Origin: an uncultured Clostridia bacterium
GTDB lineage: Bacteria > Bacillota > Clostridia > Oscillospirales > Acutalibacteraceae
Assembly: GCA_947652665.1 (NCBI GenBank)
Contig: CANTDZ010000012.1
Span: 1 to 37,615 of the forward strand
DNA length: 37,615 nucleotides
Reading direction: 5' to 3'
Notes under the pieces: generated by a model
Database searches by the model: none
Told to the model about the DNA's origin: nothing
The model's input: only the letters and a program-made list of their open reading frames with translations
Program-made: the position numbers and the translations under genes
Shown here: one piece after another, positions 23,691-31,158 of the stretch
How positions within the stretch are numbered: the stretch's first letter is position 1
How the letters are laid out: each line of letters opens with the position of its first letter

Positions 23691-24107
23691 TGCTTCCAGC
23701 AGTTCTCTTGCGCGCTGGTCATACGCCGGGCTGGCCTTGCGAAGGGACACGGGCCGGCCTTCTTGGTTTACAAAGCAGTGGCGAGTCACGCCTTCGCAGC
23801 GGAGGGCTCCGGTGGCTTCGTCGGTCACCCGGTAGCAAAAGCCGATGCGCGTGCCCGTGTACGATTCGATGTGCACGTCAATGAGCACCCGCTCCCCAAA
23901 GCGGCACATGGAACGGTAGTCGGCCTCGGCGTGGAGCACGGGGCTCAAAACCCCCGACGCCTCCAGCTTGTCGTAAGGGAAGCCCGATTCCCGCATGAAG
24001 TTTACGCGGGCCTCCTCAAACCAGCGGATGTAGTTGGAATGGTGGACGCAGTCCATGCGGTCGGTCTCGTAGTAGTAGACTTCCCGGCGGTAAGTCACGA
24101 TGTGCAA
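23688..24107 (-). CDS. YbgC-like hotdog acyl-CoA thioesterase
   Basis: A 139-residue single-domain hotdog protein of the 4-hydroxybenzoyl-CoA thioesterase (4HBT/YbgC) family. The active-site block YYYETDRMDCVHHSNYIRWFEEAR (about 11-34) contains the catalytic Asp16 and the HHSNY turn. It probably hydrolyses a short or medium acyl-CoA thioester in the cytoplasm. Translation begins at TTG 24107, with AGGAG (24117-24121) 9 nt upstream overlapping the stop of the preceding small membrane protein gene, so it is coupled to that gene. Last gene of the XRE-led operon. Confidence 0.9.
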   Translation of the reverse strand: MHIVTYRREVYYYETDRMDCVHHSNYIRWFEEARVNFMRESGFPYDKLEASGVLSPVLHAEADYRSMCRFGERVLIDVHIESYTGTRIGFCYRVTDEATGALRCEGVTRHCFVNQEGRPVSLRKASPAYDQRARELLEA

Positions 24108-24122
24108 AAAGGGTCGCTCCTT

Positions 24123-24320
24123 TCATTTTTTGGCGCGGCTGTGCCAGATGCGCGCGATCAGCATCCCCAGCCCGACAATAGCCAGGAAGGTGCCCATGCC
24201 CAGGGCAAAGCCCGACCAGTAATCCGTTGGTGCGGCGAAATACCCCACGGTTCCTATCACGATGCCAATGGGCAAAAGCCACGGCCAGTAGGTCAGGAAG
24301 GAATTATACTTAGGCTTCAT
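24123..24320 (-). CDS. Small two-helix membrane protein
   Basis: A 65-residue protein with two predicted transmembrane helices (about 10-29 and 35-57) and basic ends (MKPKY, ARIWHSRAKK). I do not recognise a family. GGGAGG lies 9 nt before ATG, and the gene overlaps the end of the upstream gene by 11 bp, so it is translationally coupled. It belongs to the XRE operon. Confidence 0.8.
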   Translation of the reverse strand: MKPKYNSFLTYWPWLLPIGIVIGTVGYFAAPTDYWSGFALGMGTFLAIVGLGMLIARIWHSRAKK

Positions 24321-24762
24321 CTTCCAGCGCCTCCCTTCTGCGATTATACACCTTTTTGCCGAGAAATACCAGCAGCAAAAGTACCATTGAAGCGCCCTCT
24401 ATGATTTGAGCCCCGGTGCGGCTTAGTGTGTGGGGCCCAACCAGGAAGTTCTCTGCACCCGTAGCCGTTTCGATGATGCCAAAAACCATAATAAACGCCC
24501 CGCACACGCCCTCCAAAATATAAATCACGCTCATGCCCCCGCCCATGGGGTATATCTCCTTCACAGCAAACTCCCCTAAACACAGCATAACAACCGCCCA
24601 AATAATGAGCATATTCTCCCACATTCCTTCGGCCCACACGATGCCATCATCCTTCAAAACCGCATTGACCGCCACCAGCACAAAAAACAATACAAGCCCA
24701 TGCTGGAACACATTGCCCCGCTGCAAAAGCTGCCGCTCGTCCAAATCATTTTTGCATTTCAT
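24310..24762 (-). CDS. DERQ-motif integral membrane protein
   Basis: A 150-residue membrane protein with about four helices. The N-terminus carries NDLDERQLLQRGNVFQHG; this DERQ-type start is common in small Firmicute membrane proteins encoded beside an XRE regulator (DUF6773/DUF2178-like). It overlaps the regulator gene by 17 bp. The function of such pairs is unknown; regulator and membrane partner may form a signalling pair. Confidence 0.82.
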   Translation of the reverse strand: MKCKNDLDERQLLQRGNVFQHGLVLFFVLVAVNAVLKDDGIVWAEGMWENMLIIWAVVMLCLGEFAVKEIYPMGGGMSVIYILEGVCGAFIMVFGIIETATGAENFLVGPHTLSRTGAQIIEGASMVLLLLVFLGKKVYNRRREALEDEA

Positions 24763-24964
24763 TCTCTGGTCCCTCCCAAAATAATTCGTCTAAGGTCTTC
24801 CCCAGCGCCCAGCAGATCTGTATGCACAGCTTGACCGTGGGGTTATAGTCCCCTTTCTCAATGGCTACGATGGTCTGCCGGGTGACGCCTACCGCTTCGG
24901 CCAAGCCCTGCTGGGTCAGGCCCATGGCGGCACGGGCGGCTTTCATTTTCAAGTTTTTTCCCAT
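24746..24964 (-). CDS. XRE-family helix-turn-helix regulator
   Basis: A minimal 72-residue Cro/C1-type DNA-binding protein, almost entirely the helix-turn-helix: MKAARAAMGLTQQGLAEAVG, then VTRQTIVAIEKGDYNPTVKL and the ALGKTLDELFW end typical of the short YozG-like class. The start at 24964 follows AGAGGTG at a good distance; an in-frame start 13 codons upstream would fall in the promoter. It leads the operon with two membrane proteins and a thioesterase, and probably represses its own promoter. Confidence 0.92.
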   Translation of the reverse strand: MGKNLKMKAARAAMGLTQQGLAEAVGVTRQTIVAIEKGDYNPTVKLCIQICWALGKTLDELFWEGPENEMQK

Positions 24965-24982
24965 CTCATCACCTCTGAGAGT

Positions 24983-25011
24983 ATTGTATATCATGATTTG
25001 CAAAAAGTCAA
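24983..25011 (-). promoter_or_regulatory. Promoter of the XRE operon, with a dyad in the spacer
   Basis: Minus-strand TTGACT (25006-25011) and TACAAT (24983-24988), spacer 17 bp. The spacer contains the 8-bp palindrome ATCATGAT (24990-24997), a plausible autorepression site. Confidence 0.75.
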
Positions 25012-25030
25012 GTATATTTTACAAAAAGAC

Positions 25031-25062
25031 AAATAAAAAAGGCCCTAGGTTTCCCCAGGGCC
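25031..25062 (-). terminator. Intrinsic terminator of the oadB operon
   Basis: On the minus strand GGCCCT and AGGGCC (25057-25062 and 25041-25046) form the stem, extended by GG/CC, followed by TTTTTTATTT (complement of 25031-25040). It lies 12 nt after the stop of the small OadB-motif protein. Confidence 0.88.
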
Positions 25063-25073
25063 TAAAACGCGCT

Positions 25074-25277
25074 TTATTTGTTGCCAGCCTTCGTCAGCAG
25101 GGCCACGATAATCGCAATGAGCCCGATGACCACGAAAATGCCCAGCATCCCTTTGCCCATGATGTTCAGGGCTTCCATCACCGTGTCCGAGCCCGTCACA
25201 AACACGGCAGTAGGGCCGTCCGCGCCGCCAATGATACCAATAGAGCTGGCGGCTTTTGTCAAGAGATTTGCAAACAT
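25074..25277 (-). CDS. 67-residue membrane microprotein repeating the OadB signature (OadG-like)
   Basis: A short protein encoded 20 nt after the OadB-type gene. Residues 12-23 read SIGIIGGADGPT, nearly the same as SIGIIGAADGPT around the functional Asp of the upstream OadB protein. Residues 43-63 (GMLGIFVVIGLIAIIVALLTK) form a single transmembrane helix, loosely like the helix of gamma subunits (OadG) of Na+-pumping decarboxylases. AAGGAGGGTC precedes the ATG at 25277; upstream in-frame codons lie inside oadB and have no site. It may be a gamma-like assembly subunit or may copy part of the beta-subunit ion site. The exact family is uncertain. Confidence 0.82.
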   Translation of the reverse strand: MFANLLTKAASSIGIIGGADGPTAVFVTGSDTVMEALNIMGKGMLGIFVVIGLIAIIVALLTKAGNK

Positions 25278-25296
25278 AAATAGACCCTCCTTTTCC

Positions 25297-26424
25297 TCAC
25301 ATAAAGAACCCCAGCACGATGCCCCCCGCCACGGCGGACGCGATCTGCCCGGAGACGTTGGCACCCACGGCGTGCATCAAGAGGTGGTTCTGGTTGTTTT
25401 CGGCAATGCCCATCTTCTCCACGACCCGTGCCGACATGGGGAACGCCGAAATGCCCGCCGCGCCCACCATGGGGTTGATCTTATCCTTGGTGAACAGGTT
25501 CAGCAGCTTGGCAAACAGCACGCCGCCGATGGTGTCGAACACAAAGGCGAACAGGCCCAGCGCCATGATCATGAGGGTCTGCAGGGTGACAAAGTGCTCG
25601 GCGCGCATGGAGAAGGAAATCGTGATGCCCAAAAGCAGGGTGACCAGGTTTGCCAGGTCGTTCTGGGCGGTCTCGGAAAGGCGGTTCAGGACGCCGCACT
25701 CGCGGATGAGATTGCCGAACATCAGGAAGCCCACCAGCGACACAGACGCCGGGGCCACCAGCCCCGCCACAAAGGTGACCAGGATGGGGAACAGGATGCG
25801 GGTGGTCTTGCTGACGGCGTTGGGGCGGTAAGCCATTTGGATGGCGCGCTCCTTCTTGGTGGTGACCGCCTTAATAGCCAGGGGCTGTATAATCGGCACC
25901 AGCGCCATATACGAGTAAGCCGCCACCGCGATAGGCCCGATATAGTTGGACTTGAGCACCTGGGAGACCAGGATGGACGTGGGCCCATCCGCCGCGCCAA
26001 TGATGCCGATGGAGGCCGCGTCCCGGATGTCAAAGCCCAGGATGGCTGCCAGCACGATGGTCAGGAAAATACCGAACTGCGCCGCCGCCCCAAACAGGAA
26101 CATCTTGGGGTTGGACAGCAGGGGCCCGAAATCAATCATGGCCCCGATGCCGATGAACAGCAGCAGGGGGAACGCCTCGGAGGCTTCAATGCCCACCTCA
26201 AACAGCCACTGTATGATGCCCTGGGTTTCGCCGACCCCCTGCATGGTCTGGTTCAAAACCCCGGAAAGCGGCAGGTTCACCAGGATTGCGCCGAAGCCCA
26301 TGGGCAGCAGCAGCGCCGGCTCGTAGTCCTTCTTAATGGCCAGCCAGATAAGCGCCGCGCCTACCAGGTACATCACCACCTGCTGCCACGTGATGGACAG
26401 CAGGCCTTCCCATAAAAATTCCAT
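25297..26424 (-). CDS. oadB: Na+-translocating decarboxylase, beta subunit (OadB/GcdB type)
   Basis: The membrane subunit that couples decarboxylation of carboxybiotin to Na+ export (oxaloacetate, methylmalonyl-CoA or glutaconyl-CoA decarboxylases). The hallmark SIGIIGAADGPTSILVSQVL is at 138-157, with Asp146 matching the essential Asp of the Klebsiella enzyme. The C-terminal block GANVSGQIASAVAGG (about 354-368) is the second conserved ion-site region. The start at 26424 has GAGGG 12 nt upstream; the open frame runs further into the leader, past the terminator. Length 375 residues is normal. The carboxyltransferase (alpha) and biotin carrier are not in this operon. The substrate-specific complex cannot be told from the beta subunit alone. 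Confidence 0.93.
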   Translation of the reverse strand: MEFLWEGLLSITWQQVVMYLVGAALIWLAIKKDYEPALLLPMGFGAILVNLPLSGVLNQTMQGVGETQGIIQWLFEVGIEASEAFPLLLFIGIGAMIDFGPLLSNPKMFLFGAAAQFGIFLTIVLAAILGFDIRDAASIGIIGAADGPTSILVSQVLKSNYIGPIAVAAYSYMALVPIIQPLAIKAVTTKKERAIQMAYRPNAVSKTTRILFPILVTFVAGLVAPASVSLVGFLMFGNLIRECGVLNRLSETAQNDLANLVTLLLGITISFSMRAEHFVTLQTLMIMALGLFAFVFDTIGGVLFAKLLNLFTKDKINPMVGAAGISAFPMSARVVEKMGIAENNQNHLLMHAVGANVSGQIASAVAGGIVLGFFM

Positions 26425-26477
26425 TACACATCGCCCTCTCTTTTTTCCTTTACTTTCTAGTATGCCCAGAGAGTCCC

Positions 26478-26529
26478 GGAAAACAAAACAGACCTGTGCA
26501 TACCTTCCGAAAAAGGTAAGCACAGGTCT
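26478..26529 (-). terminator. Conditional intrinsic terminator in the oadB leader
   Basis: A 16-bp stem broken by one mismatch: 26490-26506 pairs with 26513-26529, outer arms AGACCTGTGC/GCACAGGTCT. On the minus strand it is followed by TTTTGTTTT (complement of 26481-26488). It lies between the oadB promoter and the oadB start, so it must be bypassed for expression. Confidence 0.88.
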
Positions 26530-26612
26530 GGTCGTTTCAGGCTAACCCAGAGCGTCTTCGCCCATGATTGTTGAATTAGCTGCGGCATCTGCCGCCGACT
26601 ACTCCCCCAGCT
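26526..26612 (-). ncRNA. Riboswitch-like structured leader of oadB
   Basis: The minus-strand transcript can form a three-stem junction. CUGG (26607-26610) pairs with CCAG (26529-26532); the hairpin GCGGC-AGAU-GCCGC is at 26582-26595; a long arm closes with GCUAA/UUAGC (26576-26580 with 26541-26545) and holds GGGCG/CGCUC at its tip. The first stem is followed by GGGGAGUAG, the signature of yybP-ykoY (Mn2+) riboswitches, and UCAACAAUC is also like that class. The second distal hairpin and the GACA segment of known examples are not evident. A Na+-responsive class (DUF1646 motif) is an alternative that suits the pump gene. The 3' side of the closing stem overlaps the terminator arm. Confidence 0.6.
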
Positions 26613-26621
26613 ATTGCCAAC

Positions 26622-26650
26622 AGTTTATCACGTTTTGCCGGGGATGTCAA
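26622..26650 (-). promoter_or_regulatory. Promoter of the oadB leader and operon
   Basis: Minus-strand TTGACA (26645-26650) and TAAACT (26622-26627), spacer 17 bp, starting 5 bp after the asnA stop codon. The predicted transcript has a leader of about 190 nt before oadB. Confidence 0.75.
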
Positions 26651-26654
26651 GCCC

Positions 26655-27662
26655 TCACAGCAGGGTCACGTGGGCTTCCCGGCAGATGCGCCGGGTCTCC
26701 TCGTCCCACAGGGAGGCCTGCACCTCGCCGATGTGCGCCTTGCCCAGCAGCAGCATACACAGGCGGCTCTGGCCAATGCCCCCGCCGATGGTCAGGGGCA
26801 GCTCGTTTTTCAGCAGCATTTGGTGGAAGGGCAGCTCCCGGCGCTCCTGGCACCCGGACTCTTCCAGCTGGCGGGCAAGGCTTTCGGCGTCCACGCGGAT
26901 GCCCATGCTGCTGATCTCCAGCGCCTGCTGCAGGGGTTCATGCCAGAAGATCAGGTCGCCGTTTAGCTGCCAGTCGTCGTAGTCGGGGGCGCGGCCGTCG
27001 TGGCGCTGGCCGCTCTTGAGCTTGCCGCCAATCTGCCCGATGAAGACCGTCTTATATTCTTTGGCGATGGCGTTTTCCCGCTCCTTGGGGGAAAGCTCCG
27101 GCCAGCGGTCCTCCAGCTCCTGGGAGGTGAAGAACGACACGTCCCGGCACAGCTGGGTGTCCAGGTCGGGGAACTGCCACTTGAGCTCATCCAGCGTGCC
27201 GCAAATGGCGCTGACGATGCGCTCCACCGTCTCGTGCAGATAAGCCTCGTTGCGCATCCCCCGGTCAATGACCTTCTCCCAGTCCCACTGGTCCACGTAT
27301 ACCGAGTGCAGGTTGTCCAGCTCTTCGTCCCGACGGATGGCGTTCATGTCGGTAACCAGGCCGTTGCCTACAAAGAATTCGTAGTCGTGCAGGGCCAGGC
27401 GCTTCCATTTGGCCAGGGAGTGCACCACCTGGGCGTCCTTCCCCACGGCGGGGATGTCAAAGCTGACCGGGCGCTCGACGCCGTTCAAATCGTCGTTAAG
27501 GCCCGTGGCCGGGTCTACGAACAGAGGGGCGGTCACACGCTTGAGATGCAGGGCCGCGCACAGCTTTACCTGGAACACGTTCTTGATGAGCCCGATGGCC
27601 TTTTGGGTTTCATACAGCCGAAGGGCGGCTTTATAGCGGGGAGGGATGACAGTCATTTTCAT
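26655..27662 (-). CDS. asnA: Aspartate-ammonia ligase (ammonia-dependent asparagine synthetase)
   Basis: Makes asparagine from aspartate and ammonia with ATP cleaved to AMP. The protein has the class II aminoacyl-tRNA-synthetase-like fold of AsnA. Recognisable blocks are [19 protein letters not shown] near the N-terminus, [36 protein letters not shown] in the middle, SSMGIRVD, and [19 protein letters not shown] near the end. Length 335 residues is standard. GGAAAG lies 6 nt before ATG. A promoter with an extended -10 overlaps the end of apbE. It is not obviously linked to the Na+ pump downstream, which has its own promoter. Confidence 0.96.
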   Translation of the reverse strand: MKMTVIPPRYKAALRLYETQKAIGLIKNVFQVKLCAALHLKRVTAPLFVDPATGLNDDLNGVERPVSFDIPAVGKDAQVVHSLAKWKRLALHDYEFFVGNGLVTDMNAIRRDEELDNLHSVYVDQWDWEKVIDRGMRNEAYLHETVERIVSAICGTLDELKWQFPDLDTQLCRDVSFFTSQELEDRWPELSPKERENAIAKEYKTVFIGQIGGKLKSGQRHDGRAPDYDDWQLNGDLIFWHEPLQQALEISSMGIRVDAESLARQLEESGCQERRELPFHQMLLKNELPLTIGGGIGQSRLCMLLLGKAHIGEVQASLWDEETRRICREAHVTLL

Positions 27663-27693
27663 CGCTTCTTTCCAAAAATAGATTTGACGGTTT

Positions 27694-27723
27694 ATTATAG
27701 CACAGGAGTAAAGGATTCCGCAA
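27694..27723 (-). promoter_or_regulatory. Promoter of asnA
   Basis: Minus-strand TTGCGG (27718-27723), an 18-bp spacer, and a perfect TATAAT (27694-27699) preceded by TGC (extended -10). It lies within the end of apbE. Confidence 0.65.
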
Positions 27724-28693
27724 GCCCCGGCGTGCAGGTGATCTGTTTATTTTCGTCTATAAAGACGGCTTCGGCGGAAAAATCCTCCAAAAGCGGCAGG
27801 CTTTCCTCGTACCCCAGCACGAAGCACGCAGTGGCCAGGCAGTCGCTGAGGGCCCCGCTGTCGCTTACCACCGTCACGGACACAAGGCCGGTTTGGGCGG
27901 GGTAGCCGGTTTTAGGGTCCAGCAGGTGGTGGTAGGAGACGCCATCCTGCTCAAAAGTCTTTTCATAGCTGCCGGAGGTAGACACGAACCCCTCCCCCAG
28001 CGCCAGCACGCCGATGGAGCCTTCTCCCCAGGGGTCGCGGACGCTGACCTTCCAGGGGGAGCCGTCCGGCTTTTTCCCATACAGCCCAATGCTGCCGCCT
28101 ACCGCGACCACGGCTCCCTTTATGCCCTGCTGCTTGTAGACTTCCACGGCCGCGTCGCAGGCAGCGCCTTTCCCAGCGGCTCCCAGGTCGACGGCCATGC
28201 CCTCGGGCAGGGTGGCGCCCAGCTCCTCCAGGCGGAGCTTTTTATAGTCTACCAGCGCCCGGGCATCGTCGATTTCCTCTTGGGCGGGGAGGTGGGGGTT
28301 GCTGTCGAAATCCCAAAGCCAGCTTAGGGGGGCAATAGTCGCGTCGAACGCGCCGCCGCTCTTTTCGCTGACGGACAGGGCCGTCTCCAGTATAGCCCGG
28401 GCGTCGTCGCCCAGGGGAACGGGCCCGTCGCCATTTGCATGGTTCAAATTGTATATAAAGCTGTGCTCCCTGCGCCAGGAGATGTGGTTGTCCAACTCAT
28501 AGATGGCCTGGCTTGCGGCAGGCCCGGTTTCCTCCCCTTTGCGTCCGTAGAGGGTCTGTTCCACATAAGAGCCCATGGCAAAGGCCGTGGAGGAGGAAAG
28601 CCCGTTATCCGCCCGGAAATAGGCAATGGAGGCGGCTGTCAGGATAAGGACAAAAAAGACGGCGGCCAAAAGGAGCCATTTCTTTTTCGGCAT
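27695..28693 (-). CDS. apbE: ApbE-family FAD:protein FMN transferase
   Basis: Attaches FMN covalently to Ser/Thr residues of exported or membrane redox proteins such as Rnf/Nqr subunits. An N-terminal membrane anchor (about 5-25) has no lipobox Cys, so this is a signal-anchor rather than a lipoprotein. The ApbE domain shows the blocks [15 protein letters not shown] (166-180), [12 protein letters not shown] (195-206), [12 protein letters not shown] (255-266) and [13 protein letters not shown] (277-289) with the metal-binding Asp284. Length 332 residues is normal. Its flavoprotein target is not in the window. Confidence 0.95.
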   Translation of the reverse strand: MPKKKWLLLAAVFFVLILTAASIAYFRADNGLSSSTAFAMGSYVEQTLYGRKGEETGPAASQAIYELDNHISWRREHSFIYNLNHANGDGPVPLGDDARAILETALSVSEKSGGAFDATIAPLSWLWDFDSNPHLPAQEEIDDARALVDYKKLRLEELGATLPEGMAVDLGAAGKGAACDAAVEVYKQQGIKGAVVAVGGSIGLYGKKPDGSPWKVSVRDPWGEGSIGVLALGEGFVSTSGSYEKTFEQDGVSYHHLLDPKTGYPAQTGLVSVTVVSDSGALSDCLATACFVLGYEESLPLLEDFSAEAVFIDENKQITCTPGLAESFTPVL

Positions 28694-28719
28694 GGTATCA
28701 CCCCGGATTTTTTCTTTTT

Positions 28720-28748
28720 AGTATAGCACGAAAGGGGAGGATTGTAAA
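28720..28748 (-). promoter_or_regulatory. Promoter of apbE
   Basis: Minus-strand TTTACA (28743-28748), a 17-bp spacer and TATACT (28720-28725) with a TGC extension. Confidence 0.75.
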
Positions 28749-28762
28749 TTTTGAAAAACTAT

Positions 28763-28791
28763 TTGCACTTACGGGCGGATTCTGTTAGAAT
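28763..28791 (+). promoter_or_regulatory. Promoter of the first MATE transporter
   Basis: TTGCAC (28763-28768) and TAGAAT (28786-28791), spacer 17 bp, back to back with the apbE promoter. Confidence 0.7.
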
Positions 28792-28831
28792 AGGAACTAT
28801 GCAACTATTTAGAAAGAAGGCATGACAAATT

Positions 28832-30205
28832 ATGAAGCTTCCGTTCAAAGGGAAGAAGGGTTCTTACGAAATCGACATGACCAATGGGCCGCTGCTGGGC
28901 AAGATCGTGCGGTTCGCCATCCCCCTGGCGCTGGCCGGGATGCTGCAGCTGCTCTTTAACGCCGCAGACATCGTGGTGGCCGGGCGCTTTGCCGGCAGTC
29001 AGGCGCTGGCGGCGGTGGGGTCTACGGGCGCGCTGAATATGCTCATTGTGAACCTGTTCATGGGGCTCTCGGTAGGCGTCAACGTGCTGGTAGCCCGGTT
29101 CTACGGGGCGTCCAGCTACAAGGATTTGAGCGAGACGGTACATACGGCCATCCTCACGGCCCTGGCCTGCGGAGTGGCGCTGGTGTTCATCGGCATCGGG
29201 CTTTCCCGCCCCCTGCTGACCCTGATGGGCACTCCCGCCGACGTAATCGACCAGTCGGTGCTGTACATGCGCATCGTGTTTGCGGGTATGCCGGCCCTGA
29301 TGCTGTATAACTTTGGCGCGGCCATTCTCCGGGCTGTAGGCGACACCCAGCGGCCCCTGTACTTTTTGCTGATGTCCGGCGTCATCAACGTGCTGCTGAA
29401 CCTCTTCTGCGTCATCGTCCTGCACATGGGCGTGGCGGGCGTGGCTACGGCGACGGTGGTTTCCCAGTGCATTTCGGCGGTGCTGGTGCTGATGTGCCTC
29501 GTCCGCAGCAACGCTCCCTACCGGCTGGACCTGAAGGCCCTGCGCGTTTATAAAAACAAGCTGCTGCAAATGACCAAGATCGGCGTCCCCGCTGGCATCC
29601 AGGGCGCCATGTTCTCCCTGTCCAACGTGGTCATCCAGTCCAACATCAACTCCTTCGGCTCCATCGCTATGGCGGGAAGCACTGCCGCCGGCAATATTGA
29701 GGGCTTCGTGTTTACCGCCGAGGACGCCTTCGCCCAGGCCGCCCTGAGCTTTACCGGCCAGAACTACGGTGCCAAGAAGTTCGACCGCATTAACAAGGTG
29801 CTCATCAACTGCCTGCTGCTGGTCACGGCCCTGGGGGCGGTGCTGGGCAGCGCGGCGTATTTCTGCGGCCGGCCCCTTTTGGGCATCTATTCCACCGACC
29901 CCGAGGTCATCGATTTCGGCCTCCAGCGCATGATGCTGGTATGCCTGCCGCACTTTATCTGCGGATGCATGGGCGTGTGCACGGGCTGTATGCGCGGGCT
30001 GGGGTCGTCCTTTGCGCCGATGATCATCACGATCTTCGGCACCTGCGCCCTGCGCGTGGTGTGGGTGTACACCATCTTCACCCTGAACCCCACCTGGCAG
30101 ATGCTGTTTTTGTCCTACCCCATCAGCTGGCTGGTTACGGGGCTGGTGCAGTTTATCGCGTTCCAGCACTTGAAGAAAAAGGCAGCGGCAAAAGTCTCCG
30201 TCTGA
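28832..30205 (+). CDS. MATE-family efflux transporter
   Basis: A 457-residue, 12-helix transporter that exports drugs or metabolites in exchange for Na+ or H+. The N-terminal block IVRFAIPLALAGMLQLLFNAADIVVAGRFAG and the matching second-half block MTKIGVPAGIQGAMFSLSNVVIQSNINSFG show the MATE internal repeat. GAILRAVGDTQRP-like and GCMRGLGSS motifs also fit. AAGAAGG lies 11 nt before ATG, rather far. The substrate is unknown. It is distinct in sequence from the second MATE gene at 33.2-34.6 kb. Confidence 0.94.
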   Translation: MKLPFKGKKGSYEIDMTNGPLLGKIVRFAIPLALAGMLQLLFNAADIVVAGRFAGSQALAAVGSTGALNMLIVNLFMGLSVGVNVLVARFYGASSYKDLSETVHTAILTALACGVALVFIGIGLSRPLLTLMGTPADVIDQSVLYMRIVFAGMPALMLYNFGAAILRAVGDTQRPLYFLLMSGVINVLLNLFCVIVLHMGVAGVATATVVSQCISAVLVLMCLVRSNAPYRLDLKALRVYKNKLLQMTKIGVPAGIQGAMFSLSNVVIQSNINSFGSIAMAGSTAAGNIEGFVFTAEDAFAQAALSFTGQNYGAKKFDRINKVLINCLLLVTALGAVLGSAAYFCGRPLLGIYSTDPEVIDFGLQRMMLVCLPHFICGCMGVCTGCMRGLGSSFAPMIITIFGTCALRVVWVYTIFTLNPTWQMLFLSYPISWLVTGLVQFIAFQHLKKKAAAKVSV

Positions 30206-30210
30206 GAATT

Positions 30211-30239
30211 TTGACAAACCTGCCTAAAAGTGCTAAAAT
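30211..30239 (+). promoter_or_regulatory. Promoter of the methyltransferase gene
   Basis: A perfect TTGACA (30211-30216) and TAAAAT (30234-30239), spacer 17 bp, 38 nt before the start. Confidence 0.85.
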
Positions 30240-30277
30240 AAGCCATACTGGAAATCAGAAGCCAGGAGGAGCCGCTT

Positions 30278-31123
30278 ATGCACATGGCCACGCAGATCAT
30301 TAAATTTACCAACAAAATATTCCCCAAGGTGCCCCACCCCTTCAATTTGCAGAACGAGGGCAAGGAAACCTACGCCCAATGGCAGTACCGCAAGGGCGGC
30401 GACACCATCAAGTTTTTCCTGGAGGCCTGCACCGCCGATGAGATGTTCAAAGGCAAGCAGGTGCTGGACATGGGCTGCGGGGCCGCCGGGAAAAGCCTCT
30501 ATTACTGCTCGCTGGGGGCGGAGCACGTCACCGGCGTGGACGTGGTAGAGCACTACGAGGCCGAAGCCAACGCCCTGGCCCGGCAGCTGGGCTATGGGGA
30601 CAAGTTCACGTTTATTTGCGCGTCGGCGTTCACGCTGCCCTTTGAGGACGGCTCCTTCGACACCATCATCATGAACGACTTCATGGAGCACGTCTCTGAC
30701 CCCGAGCGCACCCTCCGGGAAGCCCTGCGGCTTATCCGGCCCCAGGGGGCCATTTACATCAACTTCCCGCCCTATTACCACCCTACGGGGGCGCATCTTA
30801 GTGACGTGGTCAATATGCCGTGGGTGCATCTGTTCTTTACGGAGAAGATGCTGGTCAACGCCTATCGCGACCTGGTAAAGGGAATGCCCGACGAAGAAGA
30901 GCGCATCGCCCTGCGCATCTCGAAAAAGGAAAACGGCGACGAGTATTTCGGCTACATCAACAAGATGACGCTGAAAAAGTTCAAGGGCATCCTGAAGCGG
31001 GTCGGGGTCACCCCGGCCTACTACCGGGAAGTGCCCCTGCGCGGATGGCTGGCCCCGCTGGCCAAGCTGCCAGTGTTAAAGGAAATGTTCGTGAAGATGG
31101 GCGTGTGCATCATCAGGAAATAA
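30278..31123 (+). CDS. Class I SAM-dependent methyltransferase
   Basis: A 281-residue methyltransferase of the UbiE/type-11 group. Motif I is VLDMGCGAAGKS (62-73), the acidic ribose-binding residue is Asp88 (VTGVDVVEHY), and motif post-I/II covers LPFEDGSFDTIIMNDFMEHVSDPERTLREALRLIRPQG. The C-terminal third (HLFFTEKMLVNAYRDL onward) is a substrate cap without a clear family; a small molecule or sugar/lipid acceptor is likely. AGGAGGAG precedes the ATG. It has its own promoter and terminator, so it is monocistronic. The acceptor is unknown. Confidence 0.88.
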   Translation: MHMATQIIKFTNKIFPKVPHPFNLQNEGKETYAQWQYRKGGDTIKFFLEACTADEMFKGKQVLDMGCGAAGKSLYYCSLGAEHVTGVDVVEHYEAEANALARQLGYGDKFTFICASAFTLPFEDGSFDTIIMNDFMEHVSDPERTLREALRLIRPQGAIYINFPPYYHPTGAHLSDVVNMPWVHLFFTEKMLVNAYRDLVKGMPDEEERIALRISKKENGDEYFGYINKMTLKKFKGILKRVGVTPAYYREVPLRGWLAPLAKLPVLKEMFVKMGVCIIRK

Positions 31124-31158
31124 AAAAGGGCCTGCTGGCGGCAGGCTCTTATTTTTTT
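31122..31158. terminator. Bidirectional intrinsic terminator
   Basis: GGGCCTGC (31128-31135) pairs with GCAGGCTC (31141-31148), one G.U pair. TTATTTTTTTT follows on the plus strand and TTTTTTATTT on the minus strand. Confidence 0.9.

Noticed and set aside
25078..26415. 445-codon open frame opposite oadB
   Set aside because: His/Gln/Gly-rich antisense shadow; the minus-strand OadB protein is unmistakable.
28805..30217. 470-codon open frame opposite the first MATE gene
   Set aside because: Composition-driven antisense frame; the MATE protein on the plus strand is well supported and has a promoter.
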